Origin: Amaranthus tricolor
Taxonomy: Eukaryota; Streptophyta; Magnoliopsida; Caryophyllales; Amaranthaceae
Length of the DNA stretch: 64,000 nucleotides
NCBI RefSeq assembly: GCF_026212465.1
Contig: NC_080053.1
Span: 4,139,261-4,203,260 of the forward strand
Direction: 5' to 3'
Made by a program: the position numbers and the translations under genes. How positions within the stretch are numbered: position 1 is the stretch's first letter; each line of letters begins with the position of its first letter. Under the pieces are notes generated by a model that searched no databases, was not told where the DNA came from, and was given only the letters and a program-made list of their open reading frames with translations. Positions 1 through 14,100 of the stretch are shown here, in pieces.

Positions 1-445
1 ATGTAAGAAATGATACCTGACATTACTATGCTCTTACTATTATGATGAACTTGATCGTTGGTCAAACAAATATCACTCAGACTATCAATGTACACAGTAA
101 CAACTTCGTGAGGAACACAAAGTGTACTAACTAGGTCTTTTAGCCATATAGAATTCTTTCTTGCGGAAGTTAAAAGCCATGTACTTCAGCTCCATACGCA
201 TGGTAGACAACGTTAATGAAAACTACAAAGTTGACTTCTAACTCCCCGCGAAACTGCCCAAAGTAAACACATACTCAGTAACAGACCTCCTACTATCCAC
301 ATCATGTAACTTAGAATCAAAATATTTAGTCACTAAGCACTCATTACAACCTCGGTATGCAAGACCCACATTCTTCATTCCTTTCAAATAGCATAAACTC
401 CTCTTCACCGCTTGTTAGTGTTCTCGAATAGGTCAAACGATAAAA
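1..445 (-). mobile_element. Ty1-copia pol relic (RNase H end)
   Basis: Read on the minus strand, this stretch matches the end of a Ty1-copia polyprotein. A REH-x-QAVKRSLCYLKG block is followed by DSKLHDVDSRRSVTEYVFTL, the usual copia RNase H order of a YLKGT-like motif and then D-x-RRSTTGYVFTL. A further weak match (MRMELKYMA, then VHHN and V-R-YHF-like codons) continues towards position 1. Stops and frameshifts interrupt every frame, so it is dead. No LTR is visible inside the window; the rest of the element would lie to the left. This is family recognition by eye, supported by several motifs in the right order. Confidence 0.75.
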
Positions 446-676
446 TTGTTAATCGCTTGATCGTTCTATTTGTTGTTTCCCTAAATAATTTTTCTATTTA
501 TATTACAAATTTGGACATAAATAACCTTATTCATCCCTATTTTAATATTTTATTAAAACTTATTGTCTCCTCATATTTTTTATTTATTTAATTTTAACAT
601 TTTTACATTTTTTATAATCTCGACATATTTCTCTCCAACTTTATTTCAATATTTTTTTTATAGTTGTGGTGATCAT
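446..676. other. AT-rich intergenic DNA, nothing recognised
   Basis: T-rich low-complexity sequence between the copia relic and the foldback element. No open frame or repeat signature was seen. Confidence 0.6.
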
Positions 677-685
677 ATATTTTTA

Positions 686-1135
686 GGAAAAATTACCCTG
701 AATAATACGAACTTTCACTGATTTTCCTACAATAATACGAACTTTCAATTAACCATGAATAATACGAACTTTAATACATATTTCCCGCTAGCATACCTGA
801 CCGGTTCTTTACCTGGAGATCCGGTTATTCCCCATTTCTTCATTATGCTAGCGGGAAATATGTATCAAAGTTCGTATTTTATTCATAGTTAATTGAAAGT
901 TCGTATTATTGTAGGAAAATCAGTGAAAGTTCGTATTATTCAGGGTAATTTTTCTTACTTAGTTTTATCAGCCAAAAATTTTTTTTTAAAGGAATGAGTA
1001 AGTTTACCGGTAACAGGTAAAATGGTATGCCAGCGGGAAATATGTATCAAAGTTCGTATTATTCATGGTTAATTAAAAGTTCGTATTATTGTAGGAAAAT
1101 CAGTGAAAGTTCGTATTATTCAGGGTAATTTTTCC
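686..1135. mobile_element. Mutator-type foldback MITE with duplicated right arm
   Basis: A 110-bp left arm (686-795) is the reverse complement of two right arms in tandem, 844-954 and 1026-1135. The outermost copies are flanked by a perfect 9-bp direct repeat, ATATTTTTA (677-685 and 1136-1144). A 9-bp target duplication with TIRs over 100 bp is the hallmark of Mutator-like elements. Each arm holds three spaced copies of a 16-mer like AATAATACGAACTTTC. There is no coding capacity, so it is non-autonomous. The element ends about 430 bp upstream of the AQR start codon. Confidence 0.85.
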
Positions 1136-1569
1136 ATATTTTTATACTAACTTCATTTTAATATTTTTTATTACTTAATATCCCACTTTTCATATACTAA
1201 ATTTATTATTTATTAATATAATATATATTTATCATTTAAAAAAATTCTATTTTTCTTGATTTAGGTGAACATGAACAATTTTAAATGGTGGGAGATTAGT
1301 ATAATCAATCAAGTTTAAACAAAATGCAGGGTTAATCATAGTGATGAGCGGCTAAATATCTGTGCCATCCGAAAAACTCCCATCCCCCATCAAACGCACC
1401 ATTACTCACCGTCACTGGTTATAGCATCGCTCGGCTGCTACACTTCTACTCGTTCCTTCACCATGCCCATTGCCATACTTTCTTCTTAGCTTCTTGCTTA
1501 AGTCGCACTTCTCAATATCCCATTCTTCTTCCCACATAAACCCTAGAAAAATCCCTATTTTATTCCACC

Positions 1570-2140
1570 ATGACCAAAGTCTATGGAACTGGAGTTTACG
1601 ATTTCAAACGCCATAGAGTTGCTGAATACCCTCTTGAAATTTCCCACAATATCAACCCTGAATCAATACCTCTTTCTAATGCTCCCAATTCTATCAGTCT
1701 TGCCGAAATCAAAAAAGACCCACTTACTAAAATTGCTGCTGATAATTGGCTCAATTCTAACCCTACAAACACTTTTAATGCTGAATTGGTGAAGGATATT
1801 TATAATAAAGAGTTGCTTGTTAAAACTGGTAGAAAACCTGTTCCTTTGCAAAGGGTTATGATTTTGGAGATTAGTCAGTATTTGGAGAAGTATCTGTGGC
1901 CACATTTTGATGCTCAAACTGCTACTTTTGAGCATGTTATGTCTATGATTTTGATGATTAATGAGAAGGTTGGTTGGTTTTGTTTAAATTGCTTTTTTGT
2001 TTTTGTTATCAGCGGGATTTTACTGAATTAATTTTTTTTTGAATATTTGCAGTTTAGAGAGAACGTGGCTGCTTGGGTTTGCTTCCATGATAGGAAAGAT
2101 GTATTCAAATCATTCTTGGAGAGTGTTCTTCGGCTTAAAG

Positions 2141-2185
<45 letters not shown>

Positions 2186-5100
2186 TACAGTAAGATGTCT
2201 TAACAGTATTGATTTTAGCACTATTCGAGCTCATGTACTGTTTGTTTAAGCAATTGCTTGCATTTGGTATATGTATACTTGTCTTAATAGAAGTATATTT
2301 GTGTGGTCATTATGCTAATGTTGATACCCTCAAGGACGATAAGTTGTCGAAAAATTGTATGCTGTCCTTACTGTGATGGTGTGATCAAATGTTATATAAC
2401 ATTCACTCTTGGATTGTAAAAATAGCATCTAAGAGAAAGTCATACTTTAATGGTCATTTCTCACATTGCAATAAGGAATGATTTCGAAGTTGCATTCTAT
2501 CATTTCAGTTGGAGTTTAGGCAATGACGTATTCTTTATTTCTTGTTTTCATTGATGCACTTTCGAGGTTGAGGCTGTACCTGTGAACAGCCCAGTCCTTC
2601 CTACTTTGATGGTGAATTTTGATTTGGAGGGGTATTTTCACAGGGTCATGTCGTTATTTAGCTTACCATTCTAACTTATGTTGTACTCTTTGTATTATTT
2701 GGTGCAGGCAGATCGTTTCAGTATTGCAGAGAAGACCAACTATTTAGTCTTCATGATTAATGTCTTTCAGGTATGCTAATGTTTAACTCTGCTTGTTTCT
2801 GAGGGTTCATTTTGGTGTTCCCCTATGTCCAGTGTAATTACATGAATAGTTAATTTCTAGTCCTTGTGATCTTTGACATGGTCACCAGGTTTTTCTCTTT
2901 AGTGGTCCTATGACTGCACATAAAAAGTTACATATCTAGCAATGTTTGATTCACATCAAGTTATAGTTCAACTATCCATGTGAACTTTTACATGCCTCGG
3001 ATGTTAGGTAAGCAAAATATTTCCTTTTTGTAGGAAGTAGGAATTTGTATGGAGTACAATTTCTTGGGCTTTAATCAACTAACTTTTGGGCTGTTGTATT
3101 TTCTGTGCAATTTGGTGTTAGGCAACTTCTTATACTTACTATAAGCTATGCCAATTTTTATTTTAGATGCTAGGATTTTAGTTATTGTTTTATTTTCAGA
3201 ATGTATAGTGTATGACCCTGATTTTGCGATTGTTGTAAATATTAGAAGAATACAAAAATGTAAATGAGACTAAAATGAAATTATAGAGTTTATTGGTGCA
3301 ATATGAGGAAACAAAATACACAAGCTTTCTAGAGGCTTGCACTCTCCCAGGATATGAGTTTAAAACTTGCAAAATCTGAATACATTATATCTGATTTCAT
3401 TCTCTACTGCCCCGTTCTTTATATATACTAATTTCTTTAACCAACTATTTATATTAAAATACCCATAATATCCTTATACCCAATGTATAACACTACTGAT
3501 TGCCCAAAGTTTCACCTTGTCCTCAAGGTGGACATAAAATGGGTCGTGCTATAACCAATATGGATGTGTAAAAATTTGGGTTGAAAGGCATTTGGCCTAA
3601 AAAGATTGGGTGAATATGGGAAAAGAAAAAATTATCATTCAAGAGCAAGGTTAGGCCTAGAAATAAATGGATGGTTTTAGTAAAGTACAAGTCTAATAGA
3701 TGGAATTTTAGAAATTTTGTAATTAGTAATTGGTGAAAAAGAATGGCTTAAAGTCTGAAACAATTTAAAACTAATAAGCTAACTCTTTTGTGTAGGGCTC
3801 CTTCTTTTCTTTTATGAATTTGTTAAATTACTGCTGCTAGATGTAGCTTCATTAGAAAAAAGTGTGTGACATGAAAGGAAATGAATTGAGGTTTCCAATG
3901 TTCAGCAAAAAAAAATGCGAGTGTAGAAGGCCAATTCTGACATGAAGTGACAACTCAAAATCAGATTTGAAATTGTGTCATTACTCCTATTTTCAACCAT
4001 TGTACTGTCGGGTAATGTTGTGAGATGATCAAAAGGTGGGTCCCCTTTCTTTTTAGATTTTCTTATATAAAATTCTAAAGGGCAACATACCACTTCTTCT
4101 CCCTTAATCTCAATTATCTCCTGAAATTTTTTCATCACGTAATCCATAACCCATAAGCATACCTCAATCTTTCCCTTCCATGAAAAATTCCGCCACCTTT
4201 TGAAGGAACTTAGCCAGGGCTTTGTTAACGCTGCCTTCCTTCCCTTTCCTTGCGGTCTTCCTCGACTTACCCTCTCCGTTCAGAGCATCTCCGATCTTCA
4301 TTTTCTTTGACGAGAGTTCCAGCTCCATCGGACCCACAACACACAAGGCCATCTCTTTTCATTTTTCACAGCCTGTCTCGAGCTCCTCCCGTGAAAACAA
4401 GTTGAAGGCATACATGGTAGCCTTGTCGACGAGTGAGCCACGACGTTTGCTTTCCAGATTAATCTTTTCTTCGGCTACATTTCTAGGTATTTTCCAAAGT
4501 GTGTTTTGTTTCTCATGCTTCTTGTTTTTTCCCTTTTCTTGAATTCTTGAGATTCACCTTTCTCAAATTCTTTGGCCAACAACCACGTATGATTCCAATT
4601 CTAGATTCTCCATCAAATTTCCTAAGGCCTCCATTATGTAAATCACATGCTACCTCTCTAAAATCATTAATGCCGTCCGTTGTTTCTCTTTTTGCTTCCC
4701 TAACAACTTCTCCTCTTTGGTTTTTGATCTTCTTCTTCATCTCCTAGACTTTCATGTTTCATTTGTTTTATCATAAAAAGTATTGCTACTCATCTCATTC
4801 AACATCCCTTCGTTCCCTGTATTTTGAATAGTTTTACTATTCTCTTTCTTCTTCTTGAAAGTAATATTCCAAGATTTTGAATCTTGTTGCATTTTCTTAA
4901 CCTTCTTGTTTTGAAACTTTTCAAGGTCCTCCTTCACGTGCTTGTGCAATTCAATCATCAATTTGTTACACCACTTTAGTAATTTATATTGCTCTTTCTT
5001 TGTGCTAATTGCAGTTGTTTTGGTTTCTTGAGTTATCGTCCATGGCATAGCATCCAATACCATTTATAATAGACTGATTTTGCCGTTGTTGTGATTATTA

Positions 5101-8100
5101 GAAGAATACATAAATGTAAATGAGAATGAAATGAAATTGTAGAGTTTATTGATGCAATAGGAGGAAACAATATGCACAAGTTTTTGAGAGCCTTGCACTC
5201 TCCCAGGACATGAGTGTAAAACCCGCAAAATCTGAATACTATATATATGATAATCTGATATCATCTACTCCCACGTCCTTTATTTATACTAATTTCTCTA
5301 ACTAACTACTCATATTAAAATACCCATAATACCTTTATACCCGATATATCACAAACACCTCCAAAATTATTAGGCTTGGGGTGCAAGCAACTTTTTGCTT
5401 TGTCTTAAACATCTAATTGTTGAATTGTAGTTTAGAAAGCATGTGAGTAGTGTAATGCTGATATACTGGCATACTGCAGAAGATAGGAGCTTTGATAATG
5501 GAACTCAAATTTGTTGAATTTGTACTTGCAGAGTTTTGAAGATGAAGTAGTCAGCAATACTGTTCTAAGACTTGCGAGTCTGCAATGCTGGCATAGCTTG
5601 TCATATGGTCGTTTCCAGGTATAGTATGAAAATGTTATTAGTCCTCTCTATTTCTTTCTTACTATGTCCATTTTATTTTATTTATCAAGTTGGATTACTG
5701 TTGGTCAGATGGAGCTATGTCTAAATCCTGATTTGATAAAGAAATGGAAGAAAATGACTAAAGCAGAAGCCAAGAAAGCAAAAAAACGTGGAGAGGACTA
5801 TGATCCATCTAATTCTCTAGAAGCAACGTTCTTGAGAAATCTCATGGTGGAGTTCTTGGTGGTATATGCCTATGCTTGAATTTGTCAAATTTTGGACTCT
5901 TTGAGATCTTTCATCGTTGTCAGCATACATTAAAATCTTACTTTCATTGTTCACAATGCAGATATTGGATTCCGAAGTGTTTTTCTCCGCACAACACGAT
6001 GATTTAGATGGAAATAATTCAAATGGTTCCCAAGAAGTTGATGATGCTTGTGTCTTGTTTTGTGAGAGGTTTATGGAATTCCTTATTGATTTATTGAGTC
6101 AATTGCCAACCAGGAGGTATGATTGTGAACTTATAGAAATTCCCAAAATGTTTTAGATTTGCATTGGTCTCTAGGAATTTCACACCATAGTAAACATGAT
6201 TAATTTTCTCTAGATTCTTGGGACAAACCTGCGGGGAGGGGTTCCATGTGGAGCGAAAGCAAAGCTCTAATAACTTCTCTTTGTATGTTTTTCCTGGAGT
6301 ATATATGTTGATCACCTGTCTGTATGTTGAATATGAAAGAAGTATATTTTTATGGGTAAAATTCAGTTATCAAAGGAATTTCTGAACTCGTGAATATATT
6401 CCGAGGTGAAACCAATCGTTGACAATTTGGAGCGTCGTGAGTTTCTAGTTATCTGATTATGTAGTCTATCCCACAATTTGCTTGACCTAGGTTTGGCTGA
6501 AAGATTGAGAATGTTTGAGAAAAAGAAGTGAAAACTATGTGTCTAGAAAAAGTTAGAGAAAATGCAAGAAAATGATAGAACATATAACCCAAGAATGAAT
6601 TGGTGGGAATGGGTAGGCCAACACCAGATTGTTGCCTTTGTTGTCAGAAATTGATGATGAGGTTTGTGTAAAAAAAAGATAATTAATATATATGTTGTTT
6701 TAAGCAAAATAAAATGATAATTGATCTTTCCACATCAGCTACCTAATTTATCTGATTTTACCTGGAAAACAACTGTTTTCAAGGTTAATTGTTAAGGTAA
6801 GATAATATTATCCTTCTCTGTCAAAATGATGTTTTATAGTGGAATATAAGCTAATTCTTTAATAAATATTTGGATAACCTCATCATTCATTAAGGATGAA
6901 GAAGAAAAGGATAAAATTGGGAAATATAAGTTAGCCACGAGGAAGCTTTACTTTTATCTGTTGAGCAATCATTCAATCACTCCAAAGTGTCTTGAAAAGT
7001 TCATACTTCATAAATGTCTATTTTGGGAGGTGTCTATGTTTTTTAGATTTATCTAACTCCTTTCTTTTTACTTTCAACTTTTTTTTTTGAAATCTTACCT
7101 TGATATTTTTTCAGCATTGAATAGTTAAAAAGCCTCTAAAAGCTTCCCCAAAATTGTTTTTTCTAAATTCACAATCACATTTTATATTCATAAAATTTTT
7201 TACCCCCCCAATTATTTTAAATTTCAAAAATCGTATTTCCTTGTAAGAATGTTTATAAAATTGTAAGTAGAATATATTTACCCTCAAGATACCCCACCTC
7301 AACCACTCCAACCTTGCCCCTAACCCAACTTTGACCCTCCCTACCTTCTGCGAACCACCTCTCTAGCCCTAAACCACCCTTCCCCCCCTTCAACCTAGAT
7401 CACCCTCCTTCAGCTTACATGAACACTGTCCATCCTTAATTTCCTTCCCCCCATTCTTGATAAAGCTTGCTCCAGGACAACTTTTATCTCAAATGTCCAA
7501 AACCCCACACGAAAAGTTTTAATCTAGAGGTTTTCATGAGTTATTTTGCCGCACAAGTCAGGTTTTCTGGTTGGGGCTTGGGGATTTCGGCTGTGGAAAG
7601 TGGTGGTTTCCAGCGTCGAGGAGGCTTTTTTATGGTGGGGGGATTGAGAAGGAAGTTCAGGGGTTTAGGCAATTGTTTTGTGAATGAGGGAGGGTGTCTG
7701 GATAAGGGGAGCTGGGGGAGGGTGGTCTGTGGGAGGCGCTGTAGGCTGGTGATTGGGGTTAAGTTGGGGAGGGGGTTGGGTGCTTGAGATGGAGGGCTTG
7801 CAGTTTCTGTTAGGGTATTTTTAAAAGTTCAACCATCAAACATTTTTTCAAAAAAGATAGCCAATCACAGTGTCACGTCACCCTAGTGAACTACGAAAAC
7901 AAATTCCTTCAATGCATAAAGCAAAGGGGAGGGGGTTGGGTGCCTGTGATGAACGGGCCCCAGTGGCTGTGAGGGTATTTTTTTTTTTTTTTAATATTTT
8001 ACTTCTCAATGATCAAAACATTTTTCAATGAAATAAGAGGAATGATGAATCTGTCATGTCACCCTAGTGACCTGCAGCCTGCTAAACACGTTCCTTCAGA

Positions 8101-11100
8101 TCAACAGTTCATGTTTGAAAAATACAGTTAATAGTTGGATGCTTAGGCGACCGGAAACCCTATAGTTAGGATTGTTTTTGCCGGATATCCCATGATTGGG
8201 TAATTATTAGCTTCATTACTGTCTTACTGATTGCTTCCCAATTCTTTGCTCAACATAGTTAGTTTTTTACTTATCATTTTTATTAATTTATTTAATGTTT
8301 TGTCAAATTGTGTGATTTGATCTCAATGGAGCCAAAGATTCATCGTTCTTTGGTCTAGATTTAAATGGACTATAGTACAGTAGCTTATGGAATCATGGGC
8401 ACTTAGCTATGTGAAATATGATTATGTTTGTTATCAAGGGTCAATTGGAAACAACCTTTTTTGTTACATCTGACCTTCAAAACTTTTCCTGGGTGGCTTT
8501 GAGAGCCTATGTAGGAATTACTTAATGTCATAAAGATATGTTGTATCTTATGTCTGTGTTTGTCTGTGGCAGGTACTTGAGGCCTTTAGTGGCTGATGTT
8601 GCGGTTGTTGCTAAATGTCATTTAAGTGCGCTTTATACTCATGCAAGGGGAAAATTGTTTTCACAATTGGTTGACTTGCTACAATTTTACGAAACTTTTG
8701 AGATCAACGATCACGAAGGGACACAATTGACTGACGATGAGGTCCTTCAAGCGCATTATGAGCGCTTTCAATCTTTTCAATTGCTTGCTTTTAAGAGAAT
8801 CCCAAAGGTTTGTGGATGTTGATGGTGTTGATTAAGTTATATATAGTTTTTTTCACTTGTCAAGGTTATTTTTATATAATTAATTTTGTGAATGCATTGC
8901 TGTTTGTCAGTTGAGAGAGCTGGCTCTAGCTAACGTTGGTGCAATACACAAGCGTGTTGATCTCTCTAAGAAACTGTCTGTTCTTGCACCTAAAGAGCTC
9001 CAGGATTTAGTGTGTTCTAAGGTTTGTTTTTCACTTTAAAATAAATGCTAGTCTGTGGACAGTGGTTTTAGACTTCGTTTTGATGTGCTTCATGTTTCTT
9101 TAGTGTGCTAATTGCTTTTCCCTTTTTTTTTTCCTTGAGTTCAGCTCAAACTAATTTCAAAGAACGATCCATGGTCAGCGAGGGTTGATTTTCTTATTGA
9201 AATTATGGTTTCCTTTTTCGAGAAACAGAAGTCTCAGAAGGAAGCCATAAATGCTCTCCCACTATATCCTAATGAGCAAATCATGTGGGATAAAAGCCTT
9301 GTACCAAGCATTAACTACTCTGGAGAAGGATGTCTGGCTCTCCCAAAACTTAACCTTCAGTTTTTAACCCTTCATGACTATTTATTGAGAAATTTTAATC
9401 TTTTTCGTCTCGAGTCAACATATGAAATACGAGAGGATATTCAGGAAGCTGTGCCACATCTTCTTGCCTATATCAATAACGAAGGGGAAACAGCTTTCCG
9501 TGGTTGGTCAAGAATGGCTGTACCAATAAGGGAATTCAAGATTACTGAGGTGAAGCAACCTAACATTGGGGAGGTGAAACCTGCAGCAGTAACAGCAGCA
9601 ATTACTTATAGTATTTCTAGTTATAGAGCACACATCAGATCTGAATGGGATGGACTTAAAGAGCATGATGTTCTGTTTTTGCTTTCTATACGCCCTTCAT
9701 TTGAGCCATTGAGTGCAGAGGAAGCTTCTAAGGCAACTGTTCCTCAACGTCTTGGTCTTCAGTGTGTACGCGGATGTGAAGTAATAGAGATTCGAGACGA
9801 GGAAGGGGGCTTGATGAATGATTTTACCGGAAGAATTAAACGTGAAGACTGGAAACCTCCCAAAGGTGAACTTAGAACTGTAACAGTTGCTCTAGACGCA
9901 GCACAATACCACATGGATGTTACAGATATTGCAGAGAATGGAGCTGAAGATGTGTATGGAACATTTAATGTGCTGATGCGCAGAAAGCCAAAAGAAAATA
10001 ATTTTAAGGCAATTTTAGAATCCATTCGAGATCTTATGAATGAAACATGTATAGTTCCTGATTGGTTGCACAATATATTTTTGGGTTATGGAAACCCCTC
10101 AGCTGCCCAATGGACTAACATGCCCGACCTTCTAGAGATTGTAGATTTTAAGGATACTTTCTTGGATGCTGATCATTTGAGAAACAGTTTTTCGAACTAT
10201 CAGGTATGTGAATCGTAATTTTTGTAAAGCTTGTAATGCAGTTTTGCTAATGTCAATGTCACATTTCTTTATGGTTCTTTCTCGTGCTGACCTTTTGGTT
10301 TCAGATATCTTTCACTGATCCAGACGGTTCAGAAAATCTGTGTCCAGAGCCTCCATTTCGAATTAGGCTTCCAAAAACGCTGAAAAGCAATGCTGAAGCT
10401 CTTCCTGGAAATAAATCATCTATATCTGCTTCTGTTGATGGTGACACTACAGCAATTCAAGAAAGACTTGTTGTTGAGTCTTATATTCCTCCTGATCCGG
10501 GTCCTTACCCACAGGACAAGCCGAAACAAAATACAGTCAGGTTTACCCCTACTCAGGTACTTTCCTTTACTACCTTAAAGAAACAATGCCTGATCTCCTG
10601 AAAATACATTTTGGAGAAAATATTGTAGAAACATTGATGTTGCTATAATTTTTTGAGATGCATAGCCACTTTCCTTTTGCACTTTTGGTCATGGGTAAAA
10701 TTAAATTTAGGGTACTTTTAGATACCAAACTTTGTAACATAATTTGTTTTGTTTTGCCAATGCATTACTAAATAGCTTAGTTTTTTTAATCATAACTGTC
10801 CACTATGTTTATATTTTTTTTAAAGAAATAAAACAAATACCTAAAAGGAACCATCTACATCAACTGTCCGAGTTCTCAACTATTGGTTCTCTTCTCAAAA
10901 TAACCGCTACAACATGATTGACTCTGAATAATTCTTACTAAAGACCCATCCTTCTCAAAAATAGACTTAGTATTTTGTTTATCTATTCAATGGGTGAAGT
11001 TGATTGTGTCAATAAACTCGATATTTCATTGTGTATAACTCACCCTCTTGTCTAGCTCTTTCCTTCCACTTCTTCGTAGCAATCCTAAATCCCTTTCTAA

Positions 11101-14100
11101 GCAATACCACCTCTTCTGAGCTCTCAGTGCTTTGGAGGGAGCATTCATCCGACAATGGGAGGTCAAACACTAGCCCAAGTTCCAAGTTTTGTAAGGGTGT
11201 AGTTAGTGGGGTGCCCCACCTATAACAATCCCTAGTATACTTTTTGAAAGAAAGCTCACTTTTCTTCCTCTATATCGATACATCTATATTGTTAGGTTGT
11301 GATCTTATAATTGATTGTAAGACAGAGAAATAGAGTTGGGCTTTTGTTGTTATGCTAAAAAAATTGTTTCTGGGGGTGGGGGGGTATACTAGTATCATAC
11401 TATTATTGACATTATTGGTTTTGATGGTTGAAGTCCCTGATCACAACTCACAACACAAAAGTATACTACCATGAATTTACTTCTTATTTGATTAATTTAA
11501 TTTGTGTATTTGATTTATTCATTTTTATTCTCTGGCTTAATAAACATTTTACTGATATGAAAGAAGAAATGGGGAGTCAATGGGTAGTGGTAACTATTGA
11601 TAATGATGGGGGCTTTTAAAGTTCTGATTGTGCCATAGAGGGATTGTGACTTGTGAGCAGCAATGAACACTTCTTGTGCTATGGTGGTGTTAACGAAGGA
11701 TGCAGAGAAAGGGGGCTAAAGCGTGTTAGCTTAGAAAAGCATGGTGGTGGTGGTGGTGTTAAATGAGAGAAAGAGAAGCTTTATATTGGAATTACCTTGG
11801 ACTATTTTAAGAACGGTTAGGAACAACCACCAATAGTTGGAATTATTGACATTTCATTTGATCCATCCAACTCTTATTTTATTCATCCCCCCTTTGGTTC
11901 TTCCCACTTGAAAATTCAGAAATACAAAATAACTGGTTGCAAATTTTGAGTACTTTGAATAATTCTCAACGTCGAATGGAAGGTAAAATGATGACGAAAA
12001 ATGATGGAAAGACTTGTGCTTGACCAAGTACATGTGCTTAAAGGAACCGAGCAAGACATGAAAGTTTATAACCACAAAATTGCTCTAGTGCTAGCCAAAT
12101 GACTCATGACTTGAGTCCGTCGAGTGAGGGTGCTTGATCGTGTGAGCTAGCTTGACTCGGTCGTTTTTGGTTTTGAGAAATCTTGGATATGGGCTCGATT
12201 GAGCCTTTTTATTCAACGTAATCAAGTGGGCCTACGGACATGTATTTTTGTGTAAATTATGTTTTTGTGATGAACAACTTGAAACTGTATAAACAAGGCA
12301 TTATTTGGACATGAGACATTTCGAAACACAGTAAGAGATGTGAAAACAAGCATATCATGGATGCACAACCTCTATATTCAACAAACAAATAGAAACTTTT
12401 ACATAAGAAAAATGGAATAGCATTTTCTAATTTTCTCTCACACAAGTGGTTCACAAGGAACTTTTGCAATCCCTTGTCTAATTATATTATTTTATTTGTC
12501 TTGTGCATGAATCATATGTTCTTCTACAAGATTTCTAGTGCTAGGAAATTTTGTGTGCTTAGTTGCATCTCAAAGTAAATTTTCATTTTACGAACCCATA
12601 GCACTTTACGAACGAAATATTGTTTTAAGAAAGTTCCAAGTAATGCCTCTATCTAGTATAAAAAATATAACATACGATGCCAACCCAATTTTTCAATATT
12701 GTTCTTTATTTCATATTGTGCATGATTCATGTACAGGGATTGATTATCACTCACAAGGATTAAAGCAAGAATAAATATAGATGAATGATGTTAGTTTGTG
12801 ATCAAATTCATGACCGAAGTTTGTGATTGTAAAGATTATAAGAAGTTTCATAACATTCATTTGGTGTTGGTGCTATATAATATTCTCATTCAAGTTTGTG
12901 TACAAAGCCCAAACATTACATATTTGTCACATTAGTTGCACTGAAAAATAGAAAACTAAACAGTGATAATTTCAATTTCTACCACATAAACTCCAGCTCA
13001 TGAATAGGAGCATAACTTTTGGGAATGTATTCCGTGGTCCTAATATTTAGTGATTTGTGTATCTTCATTTTCTCAGTCTCATCGTATCATCCAGTATTCT
13101 AAAAGACTTGTTTCCATAAATATGTGATCCACTTGGCAAGAAAAACAAGGTTGTCTGAAGCCTAAAAACCATAAACTTCATGTTTGGAAACAAACCTGGG
13201 CTTTTTGTGCTTTCGATTTTGATGATGCTTACCGTTTGCAAATGAACTTGAACCTGCTCAAGCTACCTTTAACATCAGTTTAATATTACTTCAAAAAATG
13301 AGAAGCAATTAAAAGTTCTTATTGCACGAGAAAGTAAATTTCATCTAGCCCGTATATTTTCAACAAGAAATCAGACCAGAAACACAGCATAGTTTTTTTC
13401 AACAAGCGACGCTTATAACAGAAAAACATTGCATATCCCTTCCCCCGGAAGAATACTATAAAAGAAGCAGATCAAGTGGAACTTGTGTCACAAATTATTG
13501 GTAGTACTAGTAATTTACATATGGCATAATTGATAACAAAATCTACGAAATGGTGATCTCATTAAGAAATTTTTTAAAAGTGAGCAAGAATTTCTAACGA
13601 TCATTGGGTACAAAGGCTAATAAGAGGTAAGGGAGGAGGTGATGTTGTAAATGGAAGTTGCAGTTTAGTTTTAAGGTAGGGCTTAGGGATTCTTGTGGTT
13701 GAGTGAGTCATGTGATTTGATGAAAGAGCCTTCAAGTATCACTTCTACTTTATTTGCTGATACTACATGCTGTAATAATCAATGTTTTTGTTTGTTTAGG
13801 TTGTAATTTATTTGTCAAAATATTGGAAGCCTGATTAAAGGACAATGGGAGCTGGGAAGATTAAGAAGAGAGGAGAGATGATATTAGAGCCAAAATATGT
13901 TGGTCTATGGTTATATTAACAGACGTTGAACTCCAATTATCTTTAACTGAAAGTTCACGTCTTATATGCTGCATTGCTGCATTAACTTTATGTGCACTGA
14001 ACTGTTATAAGTATATGTAAATAAGGTGCTAAGCGCTTCAGTCTACTAATTTTAAGGACACTATAATTGATTTCTGAATGTATATTTTGTTTTCCTGTTT

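Noticed and set aside
4164..4747. Several 60-106 codon frames in AQR intron 3
   Set aside because: They overlap on both strands inside a non-coding retroelement; no domain recognised.
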